DNA from: Hymenobacter mellowenesis
Lineage (GTDB): Bacteria; Bacteroidota; Bacteroidia; Cytophagales; Hymenobacteraceae
DNA length: 64,000 bases
NCBI RefSeq assembly: GCF_030581005.1
Contig: NZ_JAUQSX010000003.1
Span: forward strand, 186,001 to 250,000
Reading direction: 5' to 3'
The stretch's first letter is position 1. Each line of letters opens with the position of its first letter. A model generated the notes under the pieces. The model did not search any database. It was not told the origin of the DNA and worked only from the letters and a program-made list of their open reading frames with translations. Shown piece after piece: positions 7,159 through 16,461 of the stretch. A program made the position numbers and the translations under genes.

Positions 7159-10026
7159 ATGAAATACCTCTGCTTACTTTTTTTAACTCTGCTGCTGGCC
7201 CAGCCCACCTGCGCCCAAACGCCCGCCACCCAACGCCAAATCCAATACCTCTCCGGCCGCGACAACCACCCGACCGTGAAGTGGGATTTCTACTGCACCG
7301 GCGGGCGCAAAAGCGGCTATTGGACCACCATTGCCGTGCCTTCGTGCTGGGAGCAGCAGGGCTTCGGCCTCTACAACTACGGCCGCGACTACAAAACCTA
7401 CGGCAAAAACTTCCGCTTCGCCGATGAGCAGGGCCTCTACAAGCACAGCTTCACAGTGCCCGCCGCCTGGCGCGGCCGGCACATCGAAATCGTGTTTGAA
7501 GGCTCGATGACGGATACCGAAGTAAAGATTAACGGCACGGTGGCCGGCGCTATTCACCAGGGCGCGTTCTACCGCTTCAAGTACGACATCACCGACAAGC
7601 TGAAGTTCGGCGAGGCCAATTTGCTGGAAGTGAAAGTGAGCAAGATGTCGGCCGAGCCCAGCGTGAACAACGCCGAGCGGCTGGCCGACTACTGGGTATT
7701 CGGTGGCATTTTCCGGCCGGTTTACTTGCAATCCTACCCGCAGCAATACGCCGAAAACGTGGCCATCGACGCCCGCGCCAACGGCACGTTCACGCTCCGC
7801 GCCAACGTGCGCAACGTGAAGCAGACCGCCCAATTGCAAGCCGATATTCTCGACCAAACTGGCCAAACCGTACTCACTGCCAGCACCACTGTTGTCGCTG
7901 GTGATACTGTGGCCCGCCTAACTGCCACTATCAAAAACCCGCGCCAGTGGACGGCTGAAACGCCCAGCCTCTATCGCGCCCGCCTCACGCTCCGCACCGG
8001 CCCGGAAACCCGGTATCAGACCACTGAAACCTTCGGCTTTCGCACCATTGAGGTGCGGCGCGGACAGGGCATTTACGTGAACGGCACGCAGGTGAAAATG
8101 AAGGGCACTAATCGCCACAGCTGGTGGCCCGAAACCGGCCGCACCCTCAACGACAGCATCCAGCTGCAGGACGTGAAGCTGCTGAAGGAGATGAACATGA
8201 ACGCCGTGCGCATGTCGCACTACCCGCCCGACGCCGAGTTCCTGCACCTCTGCGATTCGCTGGGCCTCTACGTGCTCGATGAGCTGGCCGGCTGGCAGAA
8301 ATTCTACAGCACCCGGGCCGGCACCCCGCTGGTGCGCTCGATGGTGGAGAAAGACCAGAACCACCCAAGCATTATCTTCTGGGACAACGGCAACGAGGGC
8401 GGCACCAATAAGGAATTGGACGCCGTGTTCTACCAGTACGACCTCCAGAAACGCCTCGTCATTCACCCGCACCACCGGCCCGGCAACGCCGTGAGCGGCA
8501 TCGACTGCAACCACTACGAGGACTATTACAGCACCCAGAAAATCCTCGCCGATTCGCTCATCTACATGCCCACCGAATTCCTGCACAGCCAGGACGACGG
8601 CGGCGGGGGCGCCGGCCTGGCCGATATGTGGGAGCTGCACTGGAAATCGCAGCGCTCGGGCGGCGGCTTCCTCTGGGCGATGGTGGACGAGGGCATAGCT
8701 CGCACCGACCAGCACAACATCATCGACGTGAACGGCGTGAACGCGCCCGACGGCCTCCTGGGCCCGCACCGCGAAAAGGAGGGCAGCTTCTTCGCCATCC
8801 GCGAGATTTTCTCGCCCGTGCACATCACCCTGAAAGAGCTGCCGGCCAAGTTCGACGGCACCATTCCGGTCGAAAACCGCTACCACTTCACCAACCTCAG
8901 CCAGTGCTTTTTCCAGTGGGAGCTGGTGAATTTCCGCAAGCCGAGCGACCCGTTCGCGGGTAGCATTCCGGGCAAGAAAAGCCGCTTCAAAAGCCCTAAT
9001 GTGGCTCCTCTAGCCACCGGCAAGCTGAATCTGGCGCTGCCGAAGGACTGGAAGAATTATGACGGACTAGTGCTTTCCGCCTTCGACCCGCAGAAGAACC
9101 TGGTGTACAAATGGACTTGGAAAACCGGCGGCAACACCCGTCTGCTGGAAGGCGTGCTGGCCCTGCAGGCCAAGGACAAGCCCGCCATGCTGGTGGCCGA
9201 AACCGACTCCACGCTCAACCTCACGGCCAGCAACATTAGCGTTACGTTCAGCAAAACCAACGGCCGCATCACCGGCGTGAAGGGCAACAACGGCGACAAG
9301 CTCAGCTTCACCAATGGCCCCGTGCTGGTGGCCGGCACCGCCGCCTTCGCCGGCCTCACGCACCGCCCCGAGCCCGACGGCGAAGTCATCGAAGCCAACT
9401 ACTCCGGCGCCCTGAAAACGGTGCGCTGGAAAATGCACGCCACCGGCTGGCTGCAAATGGACTATGAGTACGCCCTCACCGGCGACCACGCCTTCGCCGG
9501 CCTCAGCTTCACCTATCCTGAGAACTTTGTCATTGGTGCGAAGTGGCTGGGGCAGGGCCCGTACCGCGCCTGGAAAAACCGCATGTCCGGCACCACGCTC
9601 AACGTGTGGGAAAACGCCAACAACAACACCCAAACCGCCGCCGCCCCCTGGATTTACCCCGAGTTCAAAGGCTACTTCGCCGATATTGCCTGGATGGAAT
9701 TCAACACCGTGGAAGGCGCCTTCCTCGTTGCCAGCCCCGATAAGGACCTGTTCATCCGCCGCTTCAACTTTTATGGCCTGAGCGGCGTGAAGCCCCAGCC
9801 CGGCCTTCCCATCGGCGACATTTCCTTTCTCGACCGCATCCCGCCCATCGGCACCAAGCTGGGCCTCAACATCGACCCCAACCCCAAAAACCTGGGGCCG
9901 AACAGCGAAACCAACCACCTCACCGGCGCGCCCATCCGGCGCACGCTCTACTTCTACTTCGGCCTGCCGCCCACCGACAGCAAGCCCCAGCCCTACATCG
10001 CGCCCGTGAAGGACGACTTGTTCTAA
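7159..10026 (+). CDS. Secreted GH2 glycosidase (large beta-galactosidase type)
   Basis: Exported glycosidase of 955 residues, signal peptide MKYLCLLFLTLLLAQPTCAQ. The N-terminal sugar-binding domain contains VPSCWEQQGFGLYNYG; the TIM barrel contains MSHYPPDAEFLHLCDSLGLY. Likely acid/base E413 in WDNGNEGGTN and nucleophile E473 in MPTEFLHSQ. The long C-terminal part (from about residue 640) is a beta-sandwich like the LacZ domain 5 region, including GPYRAWKNR. Acting in the periplasm or at the surface, it would trim beta-galactosyl or beta-uronosyl side chains. It is only distantly similar to the other two GH2 proteins here. The gene ends the first plus-strand block of the locus. Confidence 0.86.
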   Translation: MKYLCLLFLTLLLAQPTCAQTPATQRQIQYLSGRDNHPTVKWDFYCTGGRKSGYWTTIAVPSCWEQQGFGLYNYGRDYKTYGKNFRFADEQGLYKHSFTVPAAWRGRHIEIVFEGSMTDTEVKINGTVAGAIHQGAFYRFKYDITDKLKFGEANLLEVKVSKMSAEPSVNNAERLADYWVFGGIFRPVYLQSYPQQYAENVAIDARANGTFTLRANVRNVKQTAQLQADILDQTGQTVLTASTTVVAGDTVARLTATIKNPRQWTAETPSLYRARLTLRTGPETRYQTTETFGFRTIEVRRGQGIYVNGTQVKMKGTNRHSWWPETGRTLNDSIQLQDVKLLKEMNMNAVRMSHYPPDAEFLHLCDSLGLYVLDELAGWQKFYSTRAGTPLVRSMVEKDQNHPSIIFWDNGNEGGTNKELDAVFYQYDLQKRLVIHPHHRPGNAVSGIDCNHYEDYYSTQKILADSLIYMPTEFLHSQDDGGGGAGLADMWELHWKSQRSGGGFLWAMVDEGIARTDQHNIIDVNGVNAPDGLLGPHREKEGSFFAIREIFSPVHITLKELPAKFDGTIPVENRYHFTNLSQCFFQWELVNFRKPSDPFAGSIPGKKSRFKSPNVAPLATGKLNLALPKDWKNYDGLVLSAFDPQKNLVYKWTWKTGGNTRLLEGVLALQAKDKPAMLVAETDSTLNLTASNISVTFSKTNGRITGVKGNNGDKLSFTNGPVLVAGTAAFAGLTHRPEPDGEVIEANYSGALKTVRWKMHATGWLQMDYEYALTGDHAFAGLSFTYPENFVIGAKWLGQGPYRAWKNRMSGTTLNVWENANNNTQTAAAPWIYPEFKGYFADIAWMEFNTVEGAFLVASPDKDLFIRRFNFYGLSGVKPQPGLPIGDISFLDRIPPIGTKLGLNIDPNPKNLGPNSETNHLTGAPIRRTLYFYFGLPPTDSKPQPYIAPVKDDLF

Positions 10027-10086
10027 ACGACAGACCCAAGCGGGCCGCAGGTTAGCTGAAACGGGCAAAACGAGCTGGCGCTGTAC

Positions 10087-11088
10087 TTATTTCACCTGCA
10101 CCACCACCTTGCCCTTCGCCCGGCCGCCCTCCACGTAGGCCAGCGCCTCGTTGGTTTGGGCGAAGGGAAACGTTTTGTCCACCACGGGCTTGATGATGCC
10201 GGCCTCCACAAGCTTGGTAATGTCGCCCAACTGCTTCCCGCTGGCTTTCATGAACAGGAAGCTGTAGCGCACGCTCAGCTTTTTGGCCTAGCGGCGAATG
10301 CCAAAGCTGAGGAGCGTGGTGGCGAGGCGCACATACCAAGGCAGGCCCAACTCGCGGGCAAAAGCCCCGGTGGGCGGGCCCGAGATGGACACGGCAATGC
10401 CACCGGGCTTCAAAATCCGCAGCGACTTTTCGAGGGTTTTGGTATCCTGGCTGTTCAGCACCACGTCTTAGCCGCTGAGCAGGGTTTCAAAATCCTGGGT
10501 TTTGTAGTCGATTACCAAGTCGGCCCCCAGTCTTTTGACCAGCGCCGTATTGGCCGCGCTGGTGGTGGTGGCTACGTAGGCGCCCATGTGCTTGGCCAGC
10601 TGAATGGCGAATGTGCCCACCCCGCCCGAACCGGCCTGGATAAACACCTTCTGGCCCTTTTGCAGCCGGGCCACGTCCACCAGCGCCTGCCAGGCGGTGA
10701 GGGCCACCAGCGGCAGTGAGCCGGCTTCGGTCATCGTCAGGTTGGCGGGCTTACGGGCTACATCGGCTTCGCGCACGGCAATGAACTCGGCAAATGTGCC
10801 GATGTGGAAATCGGCCGGGCGGGCGTACACTTCATCCCCTACCTTGAACTGGCTGACCCGCGCGCCCACGGCCGTCACCACGCCCGCCACGTCGTGGCCC
10901 AGCCCGGTGGGCAGCTTGTAGGGCAGAATCAGCTTGAACTCCCCGTCGCGGAGCTTGAAATCCAGCTGGTTGACGCCGGCGGCGTGTATTTCAAGCAGCA
11001 CCTCGTCGGCTTGCGGCGCGGGCCTGGGGACTTCGGTGAGCTGGAGCTTTTCGTTCTTGCCGTAGCGGGTTAGCAGAAAGGCTTTCAT
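10087..11088 (-). pseudogene. NADP-dependent zinc-free alcohol dehydrogenase/quinone oxidoreductase with two in-frame stop codons
   Basis: One uninterrupted frame of 333 codons reads as a medium-chain reductase from start to natural end except for TAA at codon 207 (10468-10470) and TAG at codon 267 (10288-10290). Recognisable parts: N-terminal GroES-like domain with GVNQLDFKLRDGE and GHDVAGVV, the nucleotide-binding GSGGVGTFAIQLAKHMGA, then after the first stop DVVLNSQDTKTLEKSLR and after the second YSFLFMKASG and NEALAYVEGGRAKGKVVVQV. There is no frameshift, so substitutions caused both stops. The TAA falls after LLSG where relatives usually have Tyr. As written, the product would stop at 206 residues and lose half its Rossmann domain, so it is probably dead unless the stops are read through or are sequencing errors. 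Confidence 0.85.
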
Positions 11089-11127
11089 TATAGGAGGCGT
11101 TGATGATGAGAAAGTTGGCGGCGGGCC

Positions 11128-12009
11128 CTAGCGCGCCGTCAGGTTCTGGCCGTGCTCTACGAAGGTGGGGGCTTCGGTGAGCTGGTAGGCGTGCGCGGCC
11201 GAGCAGAACAGGGCCAGCCGCTGGCTGAGCGATTCCAGCAGGGGCTGGCTGAAAAAGGCCTTTTCGGCCGCCTCGTCGGCAAAGCCCAGCAGCACGGAGG
11301 CGTGAAACTGGTCGGCCGGCGCGTTGTCGTGGGCCACGTTGGGCGTGTCCCACAGGCTTTTTTTCCAGGCCATGAAATTCTGCGTTCGCAGCTCTTTCAG
11401 GCTGCCCGTATTAGCCAGGGCCGGGGCCAGCTCCTCATCGATAAACCGGCGGAACTGGGCGGCCGATGCACCCTCGCGCCGCCGCAGAAACACCAGGCTG
11501 CGCGTGCCCACCACCGTGCCGGCCGGGGCCACCTGGTACCAGCGCGACCAGCCCGGTAGCCCCGCGTACAAAATGGTGCGCTGAAACAGGTTCACCTCGT
11601 CGGCATAAGCCAGCTTGGTTTGCGCCTTGCCTTTCAGCGGCGAGGTGAGGCCGGCCAGCGTCACTTCGGCCACCCCATCGACGCGGCGGCTGGCCGGAAT
11701 GGCGGTTTCCACGCCCGGCGTGGCGGGCCAGAGGCCGGTATTCTGCTCACGGAAGTGCAGCTGGCGGTACTGCTCGAAGCCCTCGGTAGCCGCAATGATT
11801 TTCGCGTGCGGGCCTTTCCAGCGGGCCATCGTGGCTTCGCGGGGCTTATCGGGCCGCACCCACAGCAGGATAGATGAAGAGAAGTGCTTCTCCGATTTCA
11901 CCGAAGTGGCGATTTTCTGGATTTTGGGGCGGGCGGTGGCCCGCGCCACGACCACTGCCGCTACGGTGAGGGCGGCGCCGGTCAGGAGGATTTTAGGGAG
12001 CTTTTGCAT
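11128..12009 (-). CDS. EthD-like dimeric alpha/beta-barrel protein with N-terminal membrane anchor or signal
   Basis: Protein of 293 residues. The start at 12009 gives MQKLPKILLTGAALTVAAVV, a signal peptide or anchor; in-frame extension upstream runs into a palindromic repeat. The mature part contains two ferredoxin-like halves, ILLWVRPDKPREATMARWKG (about residues 48-67) and SLVFLRRREGASAAQFRRF (about residues 171-189), the pattern of EthD/dimeric alpha-beta barrel proteins. Such folds serve in small-molecule oxidation or degradation. No substrate can be read. It lies directly downstream of an oxidoreductase remnant and a lipolytic hydrolase on the same strand, so it may be part of a small detoxification set. 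Confidence 0.55.
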   Translation of the reverse strand: MQKLPKILLTGAALTVAAVVVARATARPKIQKIATSVKSEKHFSSSILLWVRPDKPREATMARWKGPHAKIIAATEGFEQYRQLHFREQNTGLWPATPGVETAIPASRRVDGVAEVTLAGLTSPLKGKAQTKLAYADEVNLFQRTILYAGLPGWSRWYQVAPAGTVVGTRSLVFLRRREGASAAQFRRFIDEELAPALANTGSLKELRTQNFMAWKKSLWDTPNVAHDNAPADQFHASVLLGFADEAAEKAFFSQPLLESLSQRLALFCSAAHAYQLTEAPTFVEHGQNLTAR

Positions 12010-12050
12010 AGGGGGGAAGTGAGGGGGAGAATTTAGATTGCTTAACCAGA

Positions 12051-12146
12051 ACGTCATGCTGAGCGCAGTCGAAGCATCTCTACCGCAGCAGTAAATAATT
12101 GCGTTGCGCGGTAGAGATGCTTCGACTGCGCTCAGCATGACGTTCT
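12051..12146. repeat. Palindromic intergenic repeat, family A (copy 3)
   Basis: Perfect or near-perfect arms, ACGTCATGCTGAGCGCAGTC and complement, with CTCTACCGC at the inner ends and a loop of about 15 nt. Confidence 0.93.
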
Positions 12147-12224
12147 ACCAAAATGATTTACCGACAATAATGCCCGCTATTTCGCCAAGAATTCCAGCAC
12201 CTTGGGCACATACTGCGCGTGCTC

Positions 12225-13019
12225 CTAGAACACGCCGCCGTGGCCGGCATCTTCGTAAATCACCAGCTCGGCATTCGGAAAGCGCCGGGCCATGTCGTAG
12301 GAATTGGGGGTGGGTACCATCCGGTCATGGTCGCCATTCACGATGAGCACCGGCAGCGTAAAGCGCGACAGGTCGGCTGGCGGCTGGTGGCCCCAGTCGA
12401 CAATGGCTTTGAGCTGCTTTTGCAGCACGCCCAGGCCCACGGGCTCGTCGCGGTTCACGGTGCGCTCTTTCAGGCGGGCCAGGTACTGCCAGGCCGCCGC
12501 CTTGCCGCGGGCAGTCTGGGTGAAAAACAGGTAGAACTTGGGGTCGCGCAGCGTCAGCAGCCCGCGCAGCATGTCCCAGTACGTGAGGCCCACCACGTTG
12601 CTCACGCCCTGCCCGCCCCGGGGGCCGGTGCCGGCCAATACCAGCTTGCGCACCAGCTGCGGTGCCTGTTCCAGCACTTCCTGCGCGATGAAGCCGCCCA
12701 TCGAAAACGCCACGATATCGACCTGCGCGTAGCCCAGCGCCTTGATGAAGGCAACGACGTCGGTGGCCATGGCGGCCAGGCTGTCGGGCTGGGTGCCGCC
12801 CGACTGGCCCACGCCGCGGTAGTCGAGCAGCGTGAGGTGGTGCCGGGCGGCCAGCCCGTCTACCACGCGCGGGTCGGCGTTGTATAGGTTCGAGGCCAGG
12901 TGGTTGAGGTAGATGACCGGCACCCCGCCGGGCTGCCCTACCGTGCGGTAGGCGAAGGTGGTGCCGGCCGCCGCAAGCTGCCGCGTCGGCGTGTCGATGT
13001 ACTTCGTAATCTGGGTCAT
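12225..13019 (-). CDS. Alpha/beta hydrolase, probably shortened at the C-terminus by an amber codon
   Basis: Hydrolase of 264 residues as read. The nucleophile elbow is FSMGG, the acid lies in NGDHDRMVP and the histidine in EDAGHGGVF, so the full triad is upstream of the stop. The TAG at 12225-12227 is followed in frame by EHAQYVPKVLEFLAK and a second stop at 12177-12179, which restores the usual length of 280. Relatives commonly have Gln at that place (FQ.HEQ..), so CAG to TAG is the simplest reading. Activity may survive loss of the last helix. Starts MTQITKYIDT; upstream lies a short-chain dehydrogenase gene on the same strand. Substrate unknown. Confidence 0.8.
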   Translation of the reverse strand: MTQITKYIDTPTRQLAAAGTTFAYRTVGQPGGVPVIYLNHLASNLYNADPRVVDGLAARHHLTLLDYRGVGQSGGTQPDSLAAMATDVVAFIKALGYAQVDIVAFSMGGFIAQEVLEQAPQLVRKLVLAGTGPRGGQGVSNVVGLTYWDMLRGLLTLRDPKFYLFFTQTARGKAAAWQYLARLKERTVNRDEPVGLGVLQKQLKAIVDWGHQPPADLSRFTLPVLIVNGDHDRMVPTPNSYDMARRFPNAELVIYEDAGHGGVF

Positions 13020-13082
13020 GCGGTTGGAGGATGAAGGGGGTGAAACAACGTCAGCAACGGCTAAAACAGCGGGGCCACCGCC

Positions 13083-13817
13083 CTAGCCGTTCACCAGGGC
13101 AAAGGCGTCGGCCCGCGAGGCCCGCTCCAGCTCGTAGAGCTGCGCCGTCTGGCCCACCCGGATTTCGTCGTCGCCGTTGGCCAGGCCCGCCAGCAGCTCC
13201 TCGGCCACCTGTTGCGGCGGGATGCCGTTTTCGCCGCTGATTTCGGCCGAAAACTCGGTGTTCACCAGCGGCGGCATCAGCTCAAACACCCGGATGTTGG
13301 TGGGTTTCAGGGTGTGGCGCAGCGCCTGCGTGTAGGCGTGCACCGCCGCCTTGCTGGCCGAGTACGTCGGCGCGCCCGCCGCCGGCACGTAGGCCACAAT
13401 GGACGTTACATTGATAATGGCCGCCGTGGGCTGCTGGCTCAGCACCGGCAGCAGCAGCTCCGTCAGGCGTATGGTGGCCAGGTAGTTGGTATTCATCTCG
13501 GCGCTGGCTTTCTCAAAGGCGTTGGCACCGGCCACCAGTTGGTAGGCCGAAGCCTGACCCGCGTTGTTGACGAGCACGCTCAGGTCCTTGAATTCGGTCT
13601 GCACCTGCTGCACCAGGCGGGCCACGTCGGCGGCGTTGGTGATGTCGGCGACAATCGTAGCCACGCCGGGCACCAGCTCCGCGGCTTTGCGCAGCTTGGC
13701 TTCGTTGCGGCCCACCAGCACGATGCGGTTGCCGGCTTCCAGCAACGAGTGGGCAATGGCCAGGCCGATGCCCGAGCCGCCGCCCGTAATGAGGACGGTT
13801 TGATTGAAAATAGTCAA
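13083..13817 (-). CDS. Short-chain dehydrogenase/reductase, DltE-like
   Basis: NAD(P)-dependent oxidoreductase of 244 residues. Visible: TGGGSGIGLAIA cofactor-binding glycine motif near the N-terminus, the NNAG motif (VLVNNAGQAS), and the catalytic YSASK. The C-terminal region (GIPPQQVAEELLAGL ... GQTAQLYEL) matches DltE-type SDRs of unknown substrate. Length is normal. The TAG stop is at the expected end, unlike the disrupted neighbours. Located in a minus-strand group with two hydrolase/oxidoreductase genes and a second SDR. Confidence 0.85.
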   Translation of the reverse strand: MTIFNQTVLITGGGSGIGLAIAHSLLEAGNRIVLVGRNEAKLRKAAELVPGVATIVADITNAADVARLVQQVQTEFKDLSVLVNNAGQASAYQLVAGANAFEKASAEMNTNYLATIRLTELLLPVLSQQPTAAIINVTSIVAYVPAAGAPTYSASKAAVHAYTQALRHTLKPTNIRVFELMPPLVNTEFSAEISGENGIPPQQVAEELLAGLANGDDEIRVGQTAQLYELERASRADAFALVNG

Positions 13818-13931
13818 GGTATTAGGTAAATGAAGGGCCGGCTGAGAAGGTGTTGCGAAAAAGCCGCCGGCGCGGCTGACTATCGCAAGTGAAAATTAAA
13901 TTGTTGAAAATGAGTGGATAATGGCCGTATC

Positions 13932-14687
13932 TTAGCTGGCCTGCGCCGGGGCAAACCGCCCCATCAGGTTGATGACGGCTTTGCGCGGCAGGAACCGCGC
14001 GAAGAAGACGAACAGCCGGTTCAGGCCCCCCGATATCACGCGGGGCTGGGTGCGCCGGCGCAGTGCCCGCACCAGCTCCTGGGCCACCGCCTCCGGTGTT
14101 TGCATGGCCGCGAAAGCGTCTTTACTACCGCCCGAGGCCGTGTGGAAGGCGCTGCTGGTGCCGCCGGGGTTGAAGCCCATCACGTAGATGCCCCGGTCCT
14201 TCATTTCCCACCACAGCGTCTCGCTTAGAATATTCACGAAGGCCTTGGTGGCCGTGTACACCCCAATGCCGGGCAGCGACATCAGGCCCGTGGTCGAGGC
14301 CGTGTTCACCAGCGCATCGCCGGGGCGCGCCTGCCGCAGGTAGTGGTGGGCCAGCACCACCACCGCGTCCATGTTGAGGTGCATCAGCTCGAGCTGCCGC
14401 TCAAGCGCCAGCTCGGTAAACCGCCCGTAGGCCGCTGCCCCGGCATTGTTGATGAACACGTCGTAGCGGTTTTCATCAATGTATCGGGCCACCAGGGCCA
14501 TACCGTCGGGCGTCGAGAGGTCGGCGGGCAGGGTGCTGTGGCCGCTGCCGGGCAGGCTGGCCAGGGCCGCTTGCAGCTTCCCGGGGTTGCGGGCCACCAG
14601 TGTGAGGGCGTGGCCTTCGGCGGCCAGAAGGTGGGCGGCGGCGAGGCCAATGCCTTCACTGCCGCCAGTAATCAGAATCTTTTTCAT
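13932..14687 (-). CDS. Short-chain dehydrogenase/reductase
   Basis: SDR of 251 residues with start at 14687 (MKKILITGGSEGIGLAAAHL); an upstream in-frame extension is unsupported. Cofactor motif TGGSEGIG, NNAG (VFINNAGAAAYG), catalytic YTATK. The C-terminus (PRKAVINLMGRF) resembles SDRs with a basic, membrane-associating tail. It is only distantly similar to the downstream SDR. It is the first minus-strand gene after the TetR regulator and may be under its control. Confidence 0.85.
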   Translation of the reverse strand: MKKILITGGSEGIGLAAAHLLAAEGHALTLVARNPGKLQAALASLPGSGHSTLPADLSTPDGMALVARYIDENRYDVFINNAGAAAYGRFTELALERQLELMHLNMDAVVVLAHHYLRQARPGDALVNTASTTGLMSLPGIGVYTATKAFVNILSETLWWEMKDRGIYVMGFNPGGTSSAFHTASGGSKDAFAAMQTPEAVAQELVRALRRRTQPRVISGGLNRLFVFFARFLPRKAVINLMGRFAPAQAS

Positions 14688-14791
14688 GGTAAAAAAGGAA
14701 TGAGGCGGGAGCAGCGCAGGCGCTGAGCGGCAGCCGATATTATGGGTGGTTAAAAAAAGAACAGCGTTTAGTAAAAAGGCAAAAAAAAGAG

Positions 14792-15415
14792 CTAGAGTGC
14801 CCTCCGCACAAGGTCGTAGAACTGGGCCAGGGCTTCGTGCATGGCGGGCTCGCGGCGCTCCTCGGGCATCACCACGAGCCGCTGCCGCAGGAAAAGAGCG
14901 GCCAGGCCGTGTACCTGCGCCCACACCATGAGGGCGGTGCTGTCGGCATTCTGAGGCCGGAAAACGCCCGTATCGATGCCGCGCTGCACAATGGCCACCA
15001 CCTGGGCGAAGGCCGAGCCGCCGCCCGGCCAGGCCGTAGCCCCCGCGCAGGCCTGCGCCGCCACCATCGGCCCGTTCATAATGAACATCAGCTCAAACAG
15101 TTCGGGGTGCCGGAAAGCGAAGCTCAGAAACTGCTCACCGAAGGCCCGCAGCTGTTCGGCCGGGTGTTCTATGTTGGCTACGGCGTTCAATTCCTGCGCC
15201 ATCTGCTTGAAGGACTGAGTTTGCAAATCCAGCAGCAGCTCGTTTTTGTCCTTGAAATACAAGTAGATGGTAGCCGGGCTGTACTCAATGGCATCGGCGA
15301 TGTTGCGCATGCTCACCTTTTCAAACCCCTGCTCAATGAACAGGTGCAGGGCCGCGTCCAAGATGGCCTGGCGGCGTTCGGTTTTTTCGCGCAGTTTACG
15401 GTCGGCAATGGCCAC
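14792..15415 (-). CDS. TetR/AcrR-family transcriptional regulator
   Basis: Repressor of about 207 residues. The N-terminal helix-turn-helix reads TERRQAILDAALHLFIEQG...VSMRNIADAIEYSPATIYLYF. The C-terminal ligand domain (TetR_C_33-like, with FELMFIMNGP) is variable. I chose the GTG start at 15413-15415 (VAIADRKLRE) because it gives the usual short lead into the helix-turn-helix; a TTG at 15523 would add 36 odd residues. It is transcribed away from an alpha/beta hydrolase gene, with an AT-rich gap holding a pair of inverted candidate operators. It probably represses itself, that hydrolase and perhaps the downstream SDR genes. Confidence 0.88.
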   Translation of the reverse strand: MAIADRKLREKTERRQAILDAALHLFIEQGFEKVSMRNIADAIEYSPATIYLYFKDKNELLLDLQTQSFKQMAQELNAVANIEHPAEQLRAFGEQFLSFAFRHPELFELMFIMNGPMVAAQACAGATAWPGGGSAFAQVVAIVQRGIDTGVFRPQNADSTALMVWAQVHGLAALFLRQRLVVMPEERREPAMHEALAQFYDLVRRAL

Positions 15416-15448
15416 GGCAGCAAGAGATGATTGATTACACTGCAAATT

Positions 15449-15541
15449 TAGTGAACAGTGTTTATTATCTAACGTGTTGCTGCTTAATTTTGTTGAGAAG
15501 TGGTTCGAAAATGCAGTTGACAATAGATAAGCTGTTTACTA
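15449..15541. promoter_or_regulatory. Divergent promoter region with paired inverted motifs, candidate TetR operators
   Basis: The gap between the TetR gene and the hydrolase is AT-rich. It holds TAGTGAACAG at 15449-15458 and, on the opposite strand, the closely related TAGTAAACAG at 15532-15541, each with TTATCTA on its inner side. The symmetry about the gap suggests two operator copies facing each other. Confidence 0.6.
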
Positions 15542-15583
15542 TCAATTAATAATTTATTTAATCCTGCGCTTAATTTTTTGCTT

Positions 15584-16384
15584 ATGGCAGCCAAGTCCGC
15601 CACTTCAACCATTGTTTTTATCACGGGGGTCGTCGTCACGGCCAACTGCTGGGACAACTGGAAGGCGTACTTCGAAGCGGCGGGCTATACCTGCTACGCC
15701 CCGCCGCACCCCCGGAAAGACGCTCCGGGGGCGGTGCTGCGCGGGCAGCATCCGTATTCACCCATCGCCCAAAACGGCCTGCCAGAGGTGCTGAAGGCCT
15801 ACTCGGATTTTATCGCGCAGCTGCCCGCCAAACCCATCGTCATCGGGCATTCCTACGGCGGGCTGATTGCGCAGCTGCTGCTGCAACAAGACGCGGTGGC
15901 AGCGGGCGTGGCCATCGAATCGGCCCCGCCGCTGGGCGTGGTGGTGGCGAGCTGGGCGCTTTTCCGGGCGGTGCTGCCCATGCTGGGGCTGTTTTCGTCG
16001 CTCAGAACCACGTTTCTGCCCACTTTTGCTTAGTGGCAGTCGGCCATTGCCAACGGCCTGCCGCTGGCCGACCAGCAGTCATCCTACGAAACCCTGGCCG
16101 CACCGGAGTCAAAGAAGCTAATCCGCGACGCGCTCAGCCGCCACGCCCGCGTCAGTTTCAGCCGGCCGCACGCGCCGCTGCTGTTCCTAGCCGGCGGGGC
16201 CGACCGCCTGATGCCGGCCGCCCTCAACCGCGCCAACTTCCGGCGCTACCGCCACGCCGATTCCATCATCGACTACCGCGAGCTGCCCGGCCGCAGCCAC
16301 GCCCTGCTGGGCCAGCCCACCTGGCGCGAGGACGCGGCGCTGGTGCGGGATTGGCTGGCCGGGCTGCATCTGGATGCAGCGTAA
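15584..16384 (+). pseudogene. Alpha/beta hydrolase interrupted by an in-frame amber codon
   Basis: A single frame of 266 codons reads as a lipase-like alpha/beta hydrolase: ATSTIVFITGVVVTANCWDNW at the start with the oxyanion region, the nucleophile elbow GHSYGG, then after a TAG at codon 150 (16031-16033) WQSAIANGLPLADQQSSYE, the acid region FLAGGADRLMP and the histidine region LPGRSHALLG. Everything after the stop is in the same frame. Termination at codon 150 loses the acid and histidine, so the product would be inactive. Relatives often show Gln before WQ, so CAG to TAG is likely. The true start is ATG 15584. Transcribed divergently from tetR, so it was probably its regulated target. Confidence 0.8.
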
Positions 16385-16461
16385 AGTCGTCGGGCTTATG
16401 AAAAAAGAACCAAATAGGAGAGAAGGGCCCCGCCCCGGGCACGCAAGATGCGGCAGAGGCG

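Noticed and set aside
10087..16384. Reassigned amber codon (TAG read as Gln) in this organism or region
   Set aside because: TAG ends many intact genes in the window at family-typical positions (for example CE12 at 4211 and the SDR at 13083), and one of the premature stops is TAA. No suppressor tRNA was seen.
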